Below, in pieces: positions 12,009-23,350 of a stretch of DNA of 64,000 bases (within the stretch, counting starts at the first letter, position 1; each line of letters begins with the position of its first letter). The notes beneath the pieces are model-generated. The model had not been told where the DNA came from. It was given only the letters and a program-made list of their open reading frames with translations, and made no database searches. This DNA is from Cydia pomonella (Eukaryota > Arthropoda > Insecta > Lepidoptera > Tortricidae). The translations under genes and the position numbers were made by a program. The stretch is taken from positions 4,340,001 through 4,404,000 of the forward strand of contig NC_084716.1 in NCBI RefSeq assembly GCF_033807575.1, written 5' to 3'.

Positions 12009-12970
12009 ACAAAAATTTTCACGTCAGTCAGCCATCAAAAAATACAACCTGAAAAAATGTAACCCAGACGGACGGATCACTATTTCACTCATGTTTTCTG
12101 AAGGTATTCTAACAATTAACTATAATTACCGCAATAAAACAAAACGAACGAAATTTCAAAAAAAATAATACGAAAATAATGAATTAACGAACATCAATTG
12201 ACAGTTCAATCGACAACTTTTTTTGTAATAAAAAAATGCAAGATCCGGTCCGAATTGCGGATACTACTATTTGTCAACTATAGTAGAGATCGTTAAAAGT
12301 AGTTAAGTAGAATTATTTACTGCGTAACAATTGCGTAAATTTGTATAAGTTCATTGTTTTGATTGTATAATAAAATACGTAAAATATGGTGTTTTTATTA
12401 AATTTTAAACTTTTATTTCATTAATTAATTATTACGAATGAAGACTCGTAGGGTATTTTGGAACGATGCGGTCTGACTTATTTCGGGGTTCTATTATAAA
12501 CCGTCAATATACCGTTGAATTACGTATGCACTTTTTTGTCTCTTTCTTTTTGCTAATGACGTGAAAGGGATAAAGACAATAGAATCCAAATATTTCGAAC
12601 TTGTATTAGGCCCCGCACGTTGAAATGACATTCGAATCTAAAGGTCACTTGAATGTTATTTTGTCTCACTCGGTGAGCAAAATGCGATTTTGCTCACTGT
12701 TTTTAAGCAGCAAATTACCCTTGTTCGAGCTGCTGACGTGAAAAAAATATATTACAATCAACCGTTACAGCTGTGTTACCGTCCGTCGCCATCCTCTTCC
12801 TCGCCCCCGTGGTGGTCTCCTTTCGCGCCGTTGCGGGATGTAGTTAAACTATAGTGTTACCGTTAAATACTTAAATTGGCCAATATGCCATTACACAAGC
12901 ATGCGTGTACCTCCTCATAAATGTCAATGCCTCCATGATCCTAGATGTTCAGCTAGTTGGCTTAATAATA
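12009..12970. other. Noncoding, with a short perfect hairpin
   Basis: No gene is seen. At 12673-12697 an 11-bp perfect stem (GTGAGCAAAAT) with a 3-base loop forms a hairpin. The stretch at about 12780-12840 is unusually GC-rich for the region. Confidence 0.45.
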
Positions 12971-12977
12971 ATAACAA

Positions 12978-13304
12978 TGGGCGAGTCACCGCCTGCCTCG
13001 ATAACTAGTGAAAACATTGTTATGGCAGGTGTCCGGACGTCTTTGCAATAACCCAGTCTCATTGTCCTCCCAAACTTCAATCCATAGACCGTTATACTGT
13101 TCACTTTACTACAATAGTCCCAATGCCTGTTGCGACCGGTTCATTGGTGTCTATTGTTGCGCCCGTGAACGGGTTCCAGCAGGCGTTCTACATGACATTA
13201 AAGCTCTCCAAGAGGCCTCTACGTGTTGGATCTATATCCCCATGCAAGCCTATCAAAAGACCGGGATTTATAGGCCCGTGAAATCCAAGGAGATATAATA
13301 ATAA
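12978..13304 (+). repeat. Probable LINE 3'-end fragment
   Basis: A 96-codon open stretch (13008-13298) and its surroundings have higher GC than the flanks. Both edges carry the same sequence, AATAATAACAATG (about 12965 and 13296), as expected for a target duplication or the short tail repeat of a non-LTR element. The translated product (QVSGRLCNNPVSL...) matches no family I can name, so I treat the ORF as incidental. Confidence 0.35.
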
Positions 13305-13673
13305 CAATGTTATATTGCACTAGTTCTATCTACTAAGAGGTTGTACAATCTACATCCTATGCATAGATAACCGTGGTCACTACACTTTGTAAGAGGATTG
13401 TAGGTGCACAGTGACATGCTATGCAGCGATAGGTAGGTATGGTACACGTTACATAGTTTCTAAGTAAGGTATCTGTGATACTATAACTCTAACATTACAG
13501 GCAAAATAAAAAGGACATATTTAGAATAATATTCTATTACATTATTATAGTCTAACAAATCCTGTAAGCTATAAAATGACAAATCTTAAATATAAGTAAG
13601 GTGTATGAATGTATTAAACACACGCTTATGTCGGAGTAGTCGTCTACGCTAACTCATCAAGTTTGATTTCGTT
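13305..13673. other. No recognisable feature
   Basis: Short AT-rich spacer with no coding signal. It ends just before the stop codon of the minus-strand ORF. Confidence 0.4.
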
Positions 13674-14381
13674 TTAAAATACACGCCGCCAGCTAGTACT
13701 CATCCGAGCCCACCCTAGCCAATATTCTGCAGTTGCCATCTCGCCGATTGAATAATAAAAGCCTGTTACTGGCCCGTGCACTTCGCTCACGCGGTACTGG
13801 TAGTGCTTCTGAGATTCTTTCAATAGAATCGCACGTTCCAGGTAGAACTGCAGCCACCGACCGACGTGTCCCGCGCAGTAGTGATGCCAGTGATTATCTT
13901 GACAACGGTAGTCGGAATGCTCTTGACCTGGTTCGATGTTGTGCCGACACGGGCAAGAAGCGTAGTCACTGTGTGAACAGTCATCCATGTTTATGAGCCC
14001 GACGAAATTGGAGAGCTTCGAGATATAGGTGAATTGGGGTATACCGGGATGTGTGATACCTCCGAACAGTGGTACCAAGCTGTTGAGGCCTACTTGCAGA
14101 CATTTTTCTCCCATAATTTCGGAATGGAAAAGGTACTCGATGCTCAGCCGTTTTCCATTGTAGAATGTGGCTTCGAAAGTCTTCACGTTTAACTCTTCAT
14201 GCGTCAACAATTGTGTGGAACAACTTGCTTCTGCCGGTGCGGGCATGGTTTTACGGTTATCTTTTCTTAGCTCAATAATACGTGCATAATTGGGGTAGTC
14301 TGATTCGGTTTTAGGTAATTTGGATTTTTGCCATGCTAGGTTGACTTGGCTGTCCAAGTTAAAGACACTCTGTAGTGACAT
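13674..14381 (-). CDS. Hypothetical protein or terminal exon, 235 aa
   Basis: An uninterrupted minus-strand frame of 235 codons is long for this AT-rich DNA. The N-terminal half is polar (WQKSKLPKTESDYPNYARII, then ELRKDNRK). The middle has ordered hydrophobic stretches (FEATFYNGKRLSIEYLFHSE, LQVGLNSLVPLFGGI). The second half has a Cys/His cluster (CSHSDYASCPCRHN...CQDNHWHHYCAGH) that could bind zinc. A plausible 3' splice site (TTTTCCTAATGTCACTACAG) lies just upstream of about 14363, so it may be the last exon of a longer gene. No signal peptide, membrane segment or known transposon motif is seen. I do not recognise it. Neighbours are LINE and Merlin remnants, so a relic of another mobile element is possible. 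Confidence 0.4.
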   Translation of the reverse strand: MSLQSVFNLDSQVNLAWQKSKLPKTESDYPNYARIIELRKDNRKTMPAPAEASCSTQLLTHEELNVKTFEATFYNGKRLSIEYLFHSEIMGEKCLQVGLNSLVPLFGGITHPGIPQFTYISKLSNFVGLINMDDCSHSDYASCPCRHNIEPGQEHSDYRCQDNHWHHYCAGHVGRWLQFYLERAILLKESQKHYQYRVSEVHGPVTGFYYSIGEMATAEYWLGWARMSTSWRRVF

Positions 14382-14494
14382 TAGGAAAAGTATGGTTACT
14401 GGGATATAAATTTGTGAAAATTAGTTGTAATATAAACACAAAAAAAAAGATTAATTTATTCCAAATTCACTTAACACTAAATTAAAACTAATTA

Positions 14495-14690
14495 CAACTT
14501 ACTTACTGCTGTGGCGCAGCGACCCGAAGTGGATCTTGGCCTCCGACACCAAAGACCGCCATGCTTCTCTGTCCAAAGCCGTTTCTGTCCAATCGACGTC
14601 GCCGAGTTCGATAAGGTCTTTTTGCACTTCATCTCTCCAGCGGTACCTAGGGCGTCCAGACGGTCTTCGGCCATTTGGAATTACAACTAC
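14495..14690 (-). repeat. RTE-type LINE 3' end (ORF2 tail)
   Basis: On the minus strand the sequence reads GRRPSGRPRYRWRDEVQKDL, then WTETALDREAWRSLV and EAKIHFG. This is the characteristic C-terminal end of RTE-clade reverse transcriptase ORFs (GRPRxRWxDxVxxDL ... DRxxWRxLV). Only the last 60 or so codons are present, so it is a 5'-truncated insertion with no activity. Confidence 0.8.
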
Positions 14691-14738
14691 TTAAAAATAA
14701 ACTATAACTAATTAAAACTACTTAAAACTGAAATAAAA

Positions 14739-15662
14739 CTATGTATGTACTTTATTAATATATTTTATTGCTTTGATTAATTCCTCAAACGGATCTAAGT
14801 GTTGTGTATACACCCTTCGCCTCCAAAGTGACTCCATTAACCAATCTGTAAAATCATGTTTATGTTGCTTCCCTCTAAATATTTTCTTCAACCCTTTCCA
14901 TTGGCTTTCAATTCTTTGAGTGTGTGTCACATCAGGTGCTACTGCAAATCGGTTCTCCGGGTCACTATGATTGACCTTTTTATGGACATACCCATGTTGA
15001 GGAAGGCAGTCATACGCTCTCCAGTAATCAGTATGAATGATGGAGCCTTCCTCAACATGTTTTTTAATTAGTGGCACCAATACTTCTGCAGACCTTTCGT
15101 TGTCGGGACACACCTCAAGCCGCAGCTCATCGCTCCCATCTTCAATCATCTCTATGACCCAATGCCCTTCTATATATCTTCCCCTGTTGTATTTTCTTTT
15201 TCCAAATTTCGATTCATCTATTTGTACAATTTTGTTAGGGCCTCCAATCTTTCCTTAACTCTCTTGATGGTCCATCTCATAGAACATGACTGCCTCCCGA
15301 CAAAAAGTAAACCAATCCGCAATTGATTTGCTTGACGTGACAGTGGAGTAGTTCCGGGAGGCTACATGCTTCATGGTCGCATTATAAGAGAGGCCCTCAC
15401 TGAAGCAAAACATCAATCTGAAGATGGCAACTAGACGCAGCTTTACATTATCGGACCAGGTCCCTTTTGCACGGGACACTGACTCCGATCTGCAGTTGCT
15501 CTTCCTGCACCTAAATTTGCCAACTTTTCCTGACTGCTTCGTTACAGTCATGGGCTCGCGGTGGATTCTGCACATTTTAGTAGCAGGCCCTCTATTCTCC
15601 GCAAACTGCACACACTGGTCTTCCGTCCCCAATTCTGGGACAATTTTCTCCCAGTTCCACAT
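14739..15662 (-). pseudogene. Merlin (IS1016/ISXO2-like) DDE transposase, one frameshift
   Basis: Two minus-strand frames (15662-15255 and 15255-14739) together give about 300 residues, normal for Merlin. The first half has the Cys-containing N-terminal region (FRCRKSNCRSE). The second half holds the acidic triad in family context: QIDESKFGKRKYNRGR (first D), IHTDYWRAYDCL (second D) and HTQRIESQWKGLKK (the E). A frameshift after HQES, near 15245, separates the halves; the missing-frame sequence KIGGPNKIVQIDE is readable there. Otherwise no stop interrupts the catalytic domain, so decay is mild. I could not find convincing terminal inverted repeats, and the element limits are unknown. Confidence 0.85.
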
Positions 15663-15863
15663 GTTAGTGAAATAAAAAAAGTATGTTTAAATTAAATTGC
15701 TACTTTGGGGGGGGGGGTTATTAATGTTAATTGTAACCAAATTTTGTCATTTTAGTCTAAAAAAAATATTCTAAATAAATTGAAAAAATAAAAAAGTCCA
15801 ACAAAAATACTTCATTTAACAAATTTAATATTCTTTAAAACCTAAAATTAATTATAACAATAA

Positions 15864-16327
15864 TTATCTTAACTCCTCCGAGTATGGCTTCATTCTTCTG
15901 CCCGATGACCCAGTAGGCTGAGGCACCGGCGCACCCACAGGTTCTTCCTCATGCTCCGGAGCTAGCCCGCTAAAGCCAGCAATTGGAGAATCAGGAACGA
16001 AATCGTCCGAAGACGACGAACCCCTGGGACGAGCTAGCCCGCTACAGCCAGCCATCCCACTAGACCCAGCTAAGCCACTGGTACTAGGAACGGGGTTGTC
16101 ATACATCGACGCCGTAGGGCGCGAAAGCACAAGTGGCTCATCACCTCATCAGAGTCCAACACTTGCGCTCGCGGAATAGGCACAAGCGGCTCTATTGAGC
16201 TAGAAAACGCCACAGAAGAGGAGGAGGAGGTCGTGCCAAGCGGCTCACTTGAGTCCAAAACTCGCACTTCACCATCACTCGACTCGGACTCTTCGGACAC
16301 AGAAGCAAAGGGCTTCGGAGACGCCAT
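15864..16327 (-). pseudogene. Ser/acid-rich ORF beside Merlin transposase, frameshifted
   Basis: An ATG at 16327 opens a frame rich in Ser, Glu and Asp (MASPKPFASVSEESESSDGE). It loses frame near 16143 and continues in another frame (EPLVLSRPTASMYDNPVPSTSGLAG...) with repeated SGLAG/SGMAG/SGLAR units, ending KPYSEELR at 15864. The product would be a disordered protein of about 150 residues. Same strand and immediate position upstream of the transposase suggest it is an N-terminal exon or second gene of the Merlin element. That is inference; no domain is recognisable. Confidence 0.5.
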
Positions 16328-18397
16328 GGTTGTTAACTTTGCAGGAGTACGTAAAAACGATCTCGACTACAAGAGCAACAGACAATGACTGAGACTGACA
16401 AGCCTCGCCATTAAAACAAAATGGCGTAGCTTTGCGTTTCGTTGCTAACAGAATAAACACAAATTCGCCTCTTTTTATATCAAAATATAATTTAAAATTG
16501 AATAAACCACTACAATTGTTGTGCATAAAACCAAATATTGCTTATTTTATTGAAAAAACAAAATTCATATCAACAGATTTAAAATATAAAAGTAAAAATT
16601 TTACATCAAATAACACAAAATATACCATCAACAAATAACAAAACGTAAAGTGACAACTTTGCGATCTGACATGACAAATTACCATCTTAAAGATTTGCAA
16701 TAGCGTGTTATTTTCCGATTTCTATGAAAACTTTAAAAAATTATATCTCATGAACCGTAAGTTTCCGCGCCCTGAAATTTCATAAATCGCTTATTTACGA
16801 GTTCTATCTACAAAAAAAAATTAACTCCCAAATCGACGGTCCATACAGTAAAGATTATCCCATTATGTATGAACAACATTGTCGGTCAGGGCAGTCGGTC
16901 AGCGGTCCGGGCAGGGAAACCGGTCAGCAATCCGGGCGATGCGGGCAGGGTAAACCTATATATTCAAGTCATAAAATATTGCAGGTCATTAAAAAAACAA
17001 TCGTGTGTGTAGGCAGAATATGAGCGGTTGTTATATCAGTTTCGCCTCTGACTACGCTTATTATTTAGCTCAGTGAGAGACGTCAAACGCCGAAAACGGC
17101 GGACAAAATTTGTTCTAGGTCAGTATATGTATAAATAAATAAATATTATCACATTCATTGCCGCCCCGCAAAACAAAATATCCATGCCAGGCCGCAAAAA
17201 CTGTATACAAGCCTACAGTCGGGTACAGTTGCACACTTATCGAACGAATCGATACTACACGCCGCGATCCCGACAGTCGGGTACACGAGGATTCAGGGTT
17301 GCGCTAAAAACATTTGTTACGTTGGTTTGTCACTTTTTACATTAAACTGGAAAATTTGTTGCAATACTGTGCTGTGATTGGCTAAACAGTTTTTTTCTTT
17401 ATGCCTTGGATTCAGCTGATTCAGCAGCAAATTTAAGTAGATTTTTGTACTCGTCGATTAAAATCTGTGTATTAAGATTTCATAGAGAATACTGAAACGT
17501 CCCTCTTTTCACCGTTAAATCTGTTACTAAGTCTGTTACTTCTGAAACCGAAAGAATATTTTCGATATGCTCTAGACAATCGAAAAAAAAAATAAAAAAA
17601 GAACTTCGTATCTCAATAATATGTGTGCTAGTTTACTGCTACTAGCGATCACATTTACGGCGGAGTGCGGACTGTCAATTTGAGATTGAATTCATTGAAT
17701 TGTCAATTACAGCCGAAATTGCCGAGACGGTTAATGCTCGACCATATGATGTACAACCCAAGGCGTCCACGATGTACATGAATTATAGATTCGTGTATTA
17801 TTGGGTTGAACATTCTCGGTCCGCGCAAGCTTGGTCCGGGGCGATAATTTAATACGAAGCCACTCTTTTCACAAGACACTTATGAATACTATACCACCCC
17901 CTACTTCGCACCCAGCGAATAGTACTTACGATAATTTGCATACTAATACTTATATATATTATTTAAAGGGCCTGACAAGCTTTGATAGAGAAAGATAGTC
18001 TTATTGCGATTCCTATAAGAGGAAATAGAAAAGAGTGGCATGTTTTGTCTCTATCACCGACCGAGCATCGGTTTACTGAACAACCTCAAAACTCCATACG
18101 AAAGACATTGGTCGTGCAAACGTTTTATATGAATATTCTTTCTCTTACCCCCGGTCGCTCGGTTTCACGTCTTTAACTACTATACTATGTATTATTTAAA
18201 TAATTTTATTATTGGAAGCTATTATGATGAGGCATTATTTAAATATGGGTTTTCTTACCAGTCCTAAGGATATTTTCATAAATAATGAATAAAAGACTAG
18301 GTCCAATAAGCAATATTATTTATTTGTAAAAATAATCAACAAAATTACCTACTGCTATAACAATTATTTACATCAATTACCTACACAAATTCCCATT
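16328..18397. other. Noncoding, minor repeats
   Basis: No convincing gene. At about 16880-16955 there are short GC-rich near-repeats (GGGCAGNCNGGTCAGC). Around 17216 and 17275 the phrase CGACAGTCGGGTACA appears twice in related form. The ORF at 17982-18176 has no protein-like features. Confidence 0.4.
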
Positions 18398-19891
18398 TTA
18401 ATAATTATGGTAAACCTTAAAACAATCCATGCATAGGCCAGGTTGGTTGGGACAATTTGGGCAAAAACAAAGAGTATTTTGGCTTGTTTGTCTTGTGTCC
18501 CAACAGTGCTTGCACCTTTTTATTTTTGTGTGCCCACGATCATTTTTGGGCAAATGTTGGAGGACGTGAACGTTATTGTTCCGTGCAGGCGGCGGCAACA
18601 GAGTTGTAATTACAGCCTCTTTAAAATCGTAGAGGCTCATTTTTGTGTTATGCTTCATGTTGTGTAGAAAGTTGGCATTCAACATCATCATTTGCAAGAT
18701 GTGAATGCCTACTTTCTTGTACCACCTCATTGCCTTGTGTTCACAAGTGTAGTACGCGAGCATTTGGTCCTTCCTGCCTATCAACACCACTCATGTACTT
18801 ATTTTACTCGATAACAATTTTTAGGCTTTAATATGGTTTGCCCCCTTCTATTGATAATTGGTTCAAATTCAGGGGGATGTTGGGTGCTGATGGTCAGGAC
18901 ATCACGCTTGTCGCGCCACTTGCAAACACAAACTGCTTCCGCGTTGTATCTGAACACGCTGTCGCATTTCTTTAATTTAGCGCTACAAACAGCTTTAGGA
19001 TTGCCTCTTCTTCTATTTCGCAAAGTTCCTGTTACGTGCGTTTTCAATCGTAAAAGAAACTGCGAGCCCCACGCTATTATAAAAATTGTCCATATAGAGA
19101 TGGCGACCTGCGTTAACATAACGCTCCATAAATTATGGACCACTTTATCTGTGTGGCCTTGCCCCCCAACTTGGTCATCTCTTTGTCCCCTGTACATGTG
19201 AGATTGGAGGGTTAGGCCACCAGGTGTCGCTAAAATATATAGTTTGATTCCATATTTGTGACGTTTTCCAGGCATGTACTGGCCAATGCCACTGCGACCT
19301 CTGGAGAGAATAATTGATTCATCGATGCATAATTTCTCTCCAGGGCTGTACAATTGAAACATTTTTTCATTAAAATAATTAATTAACGAATCTAAATTGT
19401 TTCTACCGAAACGCAGACATTTAAAAATAATCATAAATCTGTTCCTTCCCATGAATTTACCCGTGAACAAATTAAACAGATAATGTTTCTTCCAGTAATC
19501 AGTGTATCTATTCACTTTAATGGTCCCCATATGAAACAAAATTCCCAAGAAAGTTAAGAATTCCTCGACATTAAGGTCTGTCCATTGTTGAATACGACTG
19601 TTGATGAACCGACTTTGGGCAAACAGCAAATGGGCACAATCGTTGGTAGAAGTAACAATGCTTCTTAAAATCTCGACGGAGAACATGAGTTTAAAAAACT
19701 CGTAAGGAGTGGTTGTTTCTCGGGAAACCCTTATTTCCTCTTCGCCCGTGAAATTAAACTCCTCTAAGTTACTCGGGCGATGCAATCTCCACTCATCGTC
19801 AGCAACGTTTTCTTGTACAGCGGTGTCAGGTTCAGGTTCTGAATCCTCCTCGCTACTGTCCTGATGGATAGCAACTTCCTCATCATCGTCA
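18398..19891 (-). pseudogene. piggyBac-like transposase 1, inactivated
   Basis: The minus strand encodes most of a piggyBac-type transposase (DDE_Tnp_1_7). It starts at a splice acceptor (19892-19894) after an acidic N-terminus (SDDDEEVAIHQDSSEEDSE), so an upstream exon is implied. Landmarks are the helical domain (EFLTFLGILFHMGTIKVNRY), CIDESIILSRGR with the first catalytic Asp, the GxRDxxVGGxGHTDKVV block, and a C-terminal Cys-rich finger (CKHCW...CPNCPNQPGLCMDC). Damage is clear. The YMDNFYNS block with the second Asp is out of frame between two compensating shifts (about 19050-19110). A stop plus shifts break the NKYMSGVDRQDQ region (about 18790). No TIR or TTAA pair was identified for this copy. 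Confidence 0.88.
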
Positions 19892-20156
19892 CTGAAACAT
19901 AAATTAAATTAAATCTTAAATTGAATCCAAAATGTTTAAGATTTCACCAAAGACATTGTTAATGAATTAAAAATCTTACACAAATCAACCAAGCTCCAAA
20001 GTAAGCGCAAAATGTAAGGCTTGTGTTGTTAATACTAGATGACGATGCTTTATTGTACAAAATATATCACAAAACAATCTTACTGAATCTAGGTAAAAAC
20101 CAAACTTATCACTACAAGAGATCTCTTCCAGCTATACACACAATAGATATACATAT

Positions 20157-20296
20157 GCCGTTATTCATAAACGTCTTACAAGCCGGAATTAGTTAATATT
20201 CGTTTGTCTTTATCTGTCACTTTGACATTTGTGTTATCAAAAAAGGACAAAACATAAATTAACTAATTGAGGCTCGTAAAGTTTTATGAATAAGGG
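20157..20296. repeat. MITE, inverted repeats of about 28 bp
   Basis: The left end CCGTTATTCATAAACGTCTT pairs with the right end, whose complement reads CCCTTATTCATAAAACTTTA. Both arms continue into AATTAGTTAATT. The centre holds no coding sequence. The target duplication is unclear. Confidence 0.6.
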
Positions 20297-20299
20297 GGA

Positions 20300-20375
20300 T
20301 AGTATATAGATAACACCCATAACTCAGGAACAAATATAAGTGAATAGTCACACAAATAAAAGCGCTTACCAACTA
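20300..20375 (-). repeat. SINE fragment
   Basis: The sequence ACACCCATAACTCAGGAAC followed by a CACACAAATAAAAGCGCTTACC-like stretch matches the body of the fuller SINE at 45930-46115. The tRNA-like head is missing. Confidence 0.55.
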
Positions 20376-20514
20376 AACTAAGAGGCCTTAATTGACAATT
20401 CCTATTTGATAAATTGTAATATAAGTACCTAATCATGTATAACACACAAATTAGACCATTTAACCCATTCATTGCCGACGCCTCATATTTTTACTCATCA
20501 CGCAGTGCCGCCGC

Positions 20515-20675
20515 CTTCCACGCGACGACGCGAATTCGCGTCCGCGGCATTACGTTAACATTTCATGGACGCGAGTTCGCGTCCGCGGCATTAGGTTAAC
20601 CTATTTCAAGGGCGCGAATTCGCGTCCGCGGCATTACATTGTCAAGGACGCAATTTCGCGTTTTCGGCATTGTAA
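20515..20675. repeat. Array of GACGCG palindromes near left piggyBac end
   Basis: Four spaced units follow the left terminus. Each has a (near-)palindrome of the form GACGCGAATTCGCGTC followed by CGCGGCATTA; the last unit is degenerate. Such subterminal repeats are plausible transposase-binding or silencing sites. The same palindrome recurs at 29485-29960. Confidence 0.85.
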
Positions 20676-20824
20676 GTGAAATTTTTGCGCCTAAAAACAG
20701 TTTTTGTCGAAAACGTATTCAGTATAGACGTGACGGCCGTATACTTCAGACGTATATGAGTTTTTAATGGTTTTTAGTAAGATTATAAAAGTTAAAGAAA
20801 GTGTTTAAAGCAAGTGTTTAGATA

Positions 20825-21690
20825 ATGGACAAAAATGGTAAGTATTTTGATATTGTTTTATGAAATATTTAGCAGTTCAGTTATTGATAATAGATAGATA
20901 TAGGTATATATTATTAGTAATTAGACTAATATCATGTTTTTGCAAATTAGTATCAATATTTAAAAACATCACTGGTTGGAAACCTTTTCTTTATGTATAG
21001 TGATTTATTTATAATACGTGCATACATTATAAGTATTATTACGTTATAATTATAAAATACACTACACATACATAATCTTGTGCCTTTATGCCCGAATTGC
21101 GGTAGGCAGAGTTACAAAATCAATAACAAACTTGAACAATTTCTTGTTAATTTTTTATAACCACATTATGCAGGGTTGCATTTACGACCGTTTGACGGAA
21201 TATATATATATTTATATATTTTCACAATGATTATTAGTATATAACGTTCGTACGTATATATAGTACATAGAATAGAGTTCTCATTATGCAAATTGGTTTG
21301 CTACTTAGTAGAGTTCGTTTATATATGTTACACTTCCAAACACATTTTTTTACTTGTTTCTATTCTATATTCTAATATTTTGCTGAAGATAATGATGTTC
21401 GTAAAGCTATAGACATAGGCAACATGATGGTCGTTATAAAAAAAACAAATTGGATATTGCGAACGACACCTTTCCCAAGCGATGATGAAGACAGCATCCC
21501 TCAAGAGAAGGATACGAGAACACCACACGCAATTAATGAAGAGGCAAGTCAACGCATGTGTTCTTGTCCATGTAGACGAAATGTGATCGCAGTGGCTATA
21601 AGGAAGCGTTTGGAAAACATTCCTGGAGAGTACTTACTGGATTGTTTCAAAGAAATAGAAGAGGTATTGAATAAATATGAACGAGATTGA
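20825..21690 (+). CDS. Two-exon 104-aa accessory protein of the piggyBac-like element
   Basis: Exon 1 is 13 bases (ATG at 20825, MDKN) ending at a consensus donor (AATG|GTAAGT). Exon 2 runs from an acceptor at 21387-21388 (TTTTGCTGAAG|AT) to the TGA at 21688-21690. The joined length is 315 bases, an exact 105 codons. AATAAA follows the stop by a few bases, and an arthropod initiator (ATTCAGTAT) lies upstream near 20718. The protein has a Pro/acidic middle (PFPSDDEDSIPQEKD) and a compact C-terminus with CSCPC and two amphipathic helices (RKRLENIPGEYLLDCFKEIEEVLNKY). That resembles dimerisation tails such as BESS in style only; I do not recognise a family. It is convergent with the transposase and lies between the left TIR and the 126-bp repeats. 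A transposition-accessory or DNA-binding role is inference. Confidence 0.62.
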
Positions 21691-21792
21691 CGAAATAAAA
21701 CTACATATTGATTTGTAATGTAATAGTGTTGTTATATTAAAATTGGTTATGTAAACAATTTAGTTTAATTTTTAACAGATAGATAAAAATTT

Positions 21793-22296
21793 GCATATAG
21801 CCTTAATTGTATTCAGTCTTGTTTCTTACATATTTTAAAATCACATGACAATAATAAGCGTTGTAGCATTTATAATATTACTGGTCAGGCTTTATCTAAG
21901 CTGTCAGTACCGGTGTTTGCATATAGCCTTAATTGTAATCAGTCTTGTTTCTTACATATTTTAAAATCACATGACAATAATAAGCGTTGTAGCATTTATA
22001 ATATTACTGGTCAGGCTTTATATAAGTTGTCAGTACCGGTGTTTGCATATAGCCTTAATTGTAATCAGTCTTGTTTCTTACATATTTTAAAATCACATGA
22101 CAATAATAAGCGTTGTAGCATTTATAATATTACTGGTCAGGCTTTATCTAAGTTGTCAGTACCGGTGTTTGCATATAGCCTTAATTGTAATCAGTCTTGT
22201 TTCTTACATATTTTAAAATCACATGACAATAATAAGCGTTGTAGCATTTATAATATTACTGGTCAGACTTTATCTAAGTTGTCAATACCGGTGATA
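21793..22296. repeat. Tandem repeat, 126-bp unit, four copies
   Basis: GCATATAGCC starts at 21793, 21919, 22045 and 22171, so the period is exactly 126 bases with only a few substitutions. The last copy overlaps the transposase stop codon. Because 126 is divisible by three, the plus strand shows a 133-codon ORF of identical 42-residue units; that is probably a by-product. The near-identity indicates recent amplification. Confidence 0.97.
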
Positions 22297-23350
22297 CGCC
22301 CGGAAGCACCATAAGCATAGTCCAGGAAATCCGAGGCAGTCAGGACATCCGAATGACGTATCAACTCTTCTGTTGTTTTTTGCACATTGTCGGCACTTTT
22401 TCCTCTTTGAATGTCCTTTATTATTGGGTGGTAAATTTTGTGGTAGATGTATCCGACCACTACCCAATGGTCTGAATACGGGTTCTGGTGGCGGAGGCAA
22501 TAGGGTTTCCACAATCTTCAATCTAAAATCATACAGCGTTCGTATATCGTCGTTACATGTCTTATACAACTGGAATGCATTAATCATCGCAATTTGAATT
22601 ATATGTATTATAACTTTCTTATACCATTTTATTGATTTATGCTCACTTGCGTAATACGACAATAACTGATCGTGTTTGTCAACATTTCGCATAAACTTGT
22701 TGTATTCTGCGATGGCTCTCGGTTTGTAAACGACGTTTTGTGTTCTGGGATTTCGAATTGGGATAAGGTCGCTATTATGCTCACTTGAAATATACAAAAC
22801 GTCTCTTTTGTCGACCCATTTACAGACACATATATTTTTACAATCATGTAATATGATACATTCTCCTTTTTTTAGTTTTGTTTTAAGAATTTTTGGATTT
22901 CCTTTTCTGTTGACCCTTAATGTACCGGTGCAAAATGTTTTCTTCATGAGTAGTTCTCTTGTTAGGGCAATACTGCTGTAATAATTATCAATATATAGCG
23001 AATGCCCTAAATTTTCCAAATCTTTCATTAAGAACTTTACAACTTTGTGAGAATGCCCACGTCCACCGACAAGAGTGTCCCTTGCACCAGCGTACATGTG
23101 TAGTTTCCAACAAACTCCTCGTACGTCTGCTAGACTATAAAACTTCACTCCATATTGATGTCGCTTGGATTTCATATATTGACGAAACGATAGTCTTCCT
23201 CGAAATAACATTATTGATTCGTCTATCGCTATTTCTGTTGTAGGATGATAAATGTTCTTCATAACGTCGTTAAATGTATCTAGCAGCGATTTTATTTTCT
23301 TGATGCTTTGCATGCCGGCCTCCCGTTGAACATTTAACGCTTTCATTATA

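Noticed and set aside
17966..18290. TTAA-AGGGCC as the second end of piggyBac-like element 1
   Set aside because: It lacks the CCC start and no inverted partner was found on the other side of the transposase.
21913..22314. 133-aa ORF of repeated 42-residue units
   Set aside because: The unit length (126 bases) is a multiple of three, so an open frame propagates automatically. No start context or independent evidence supports coding.
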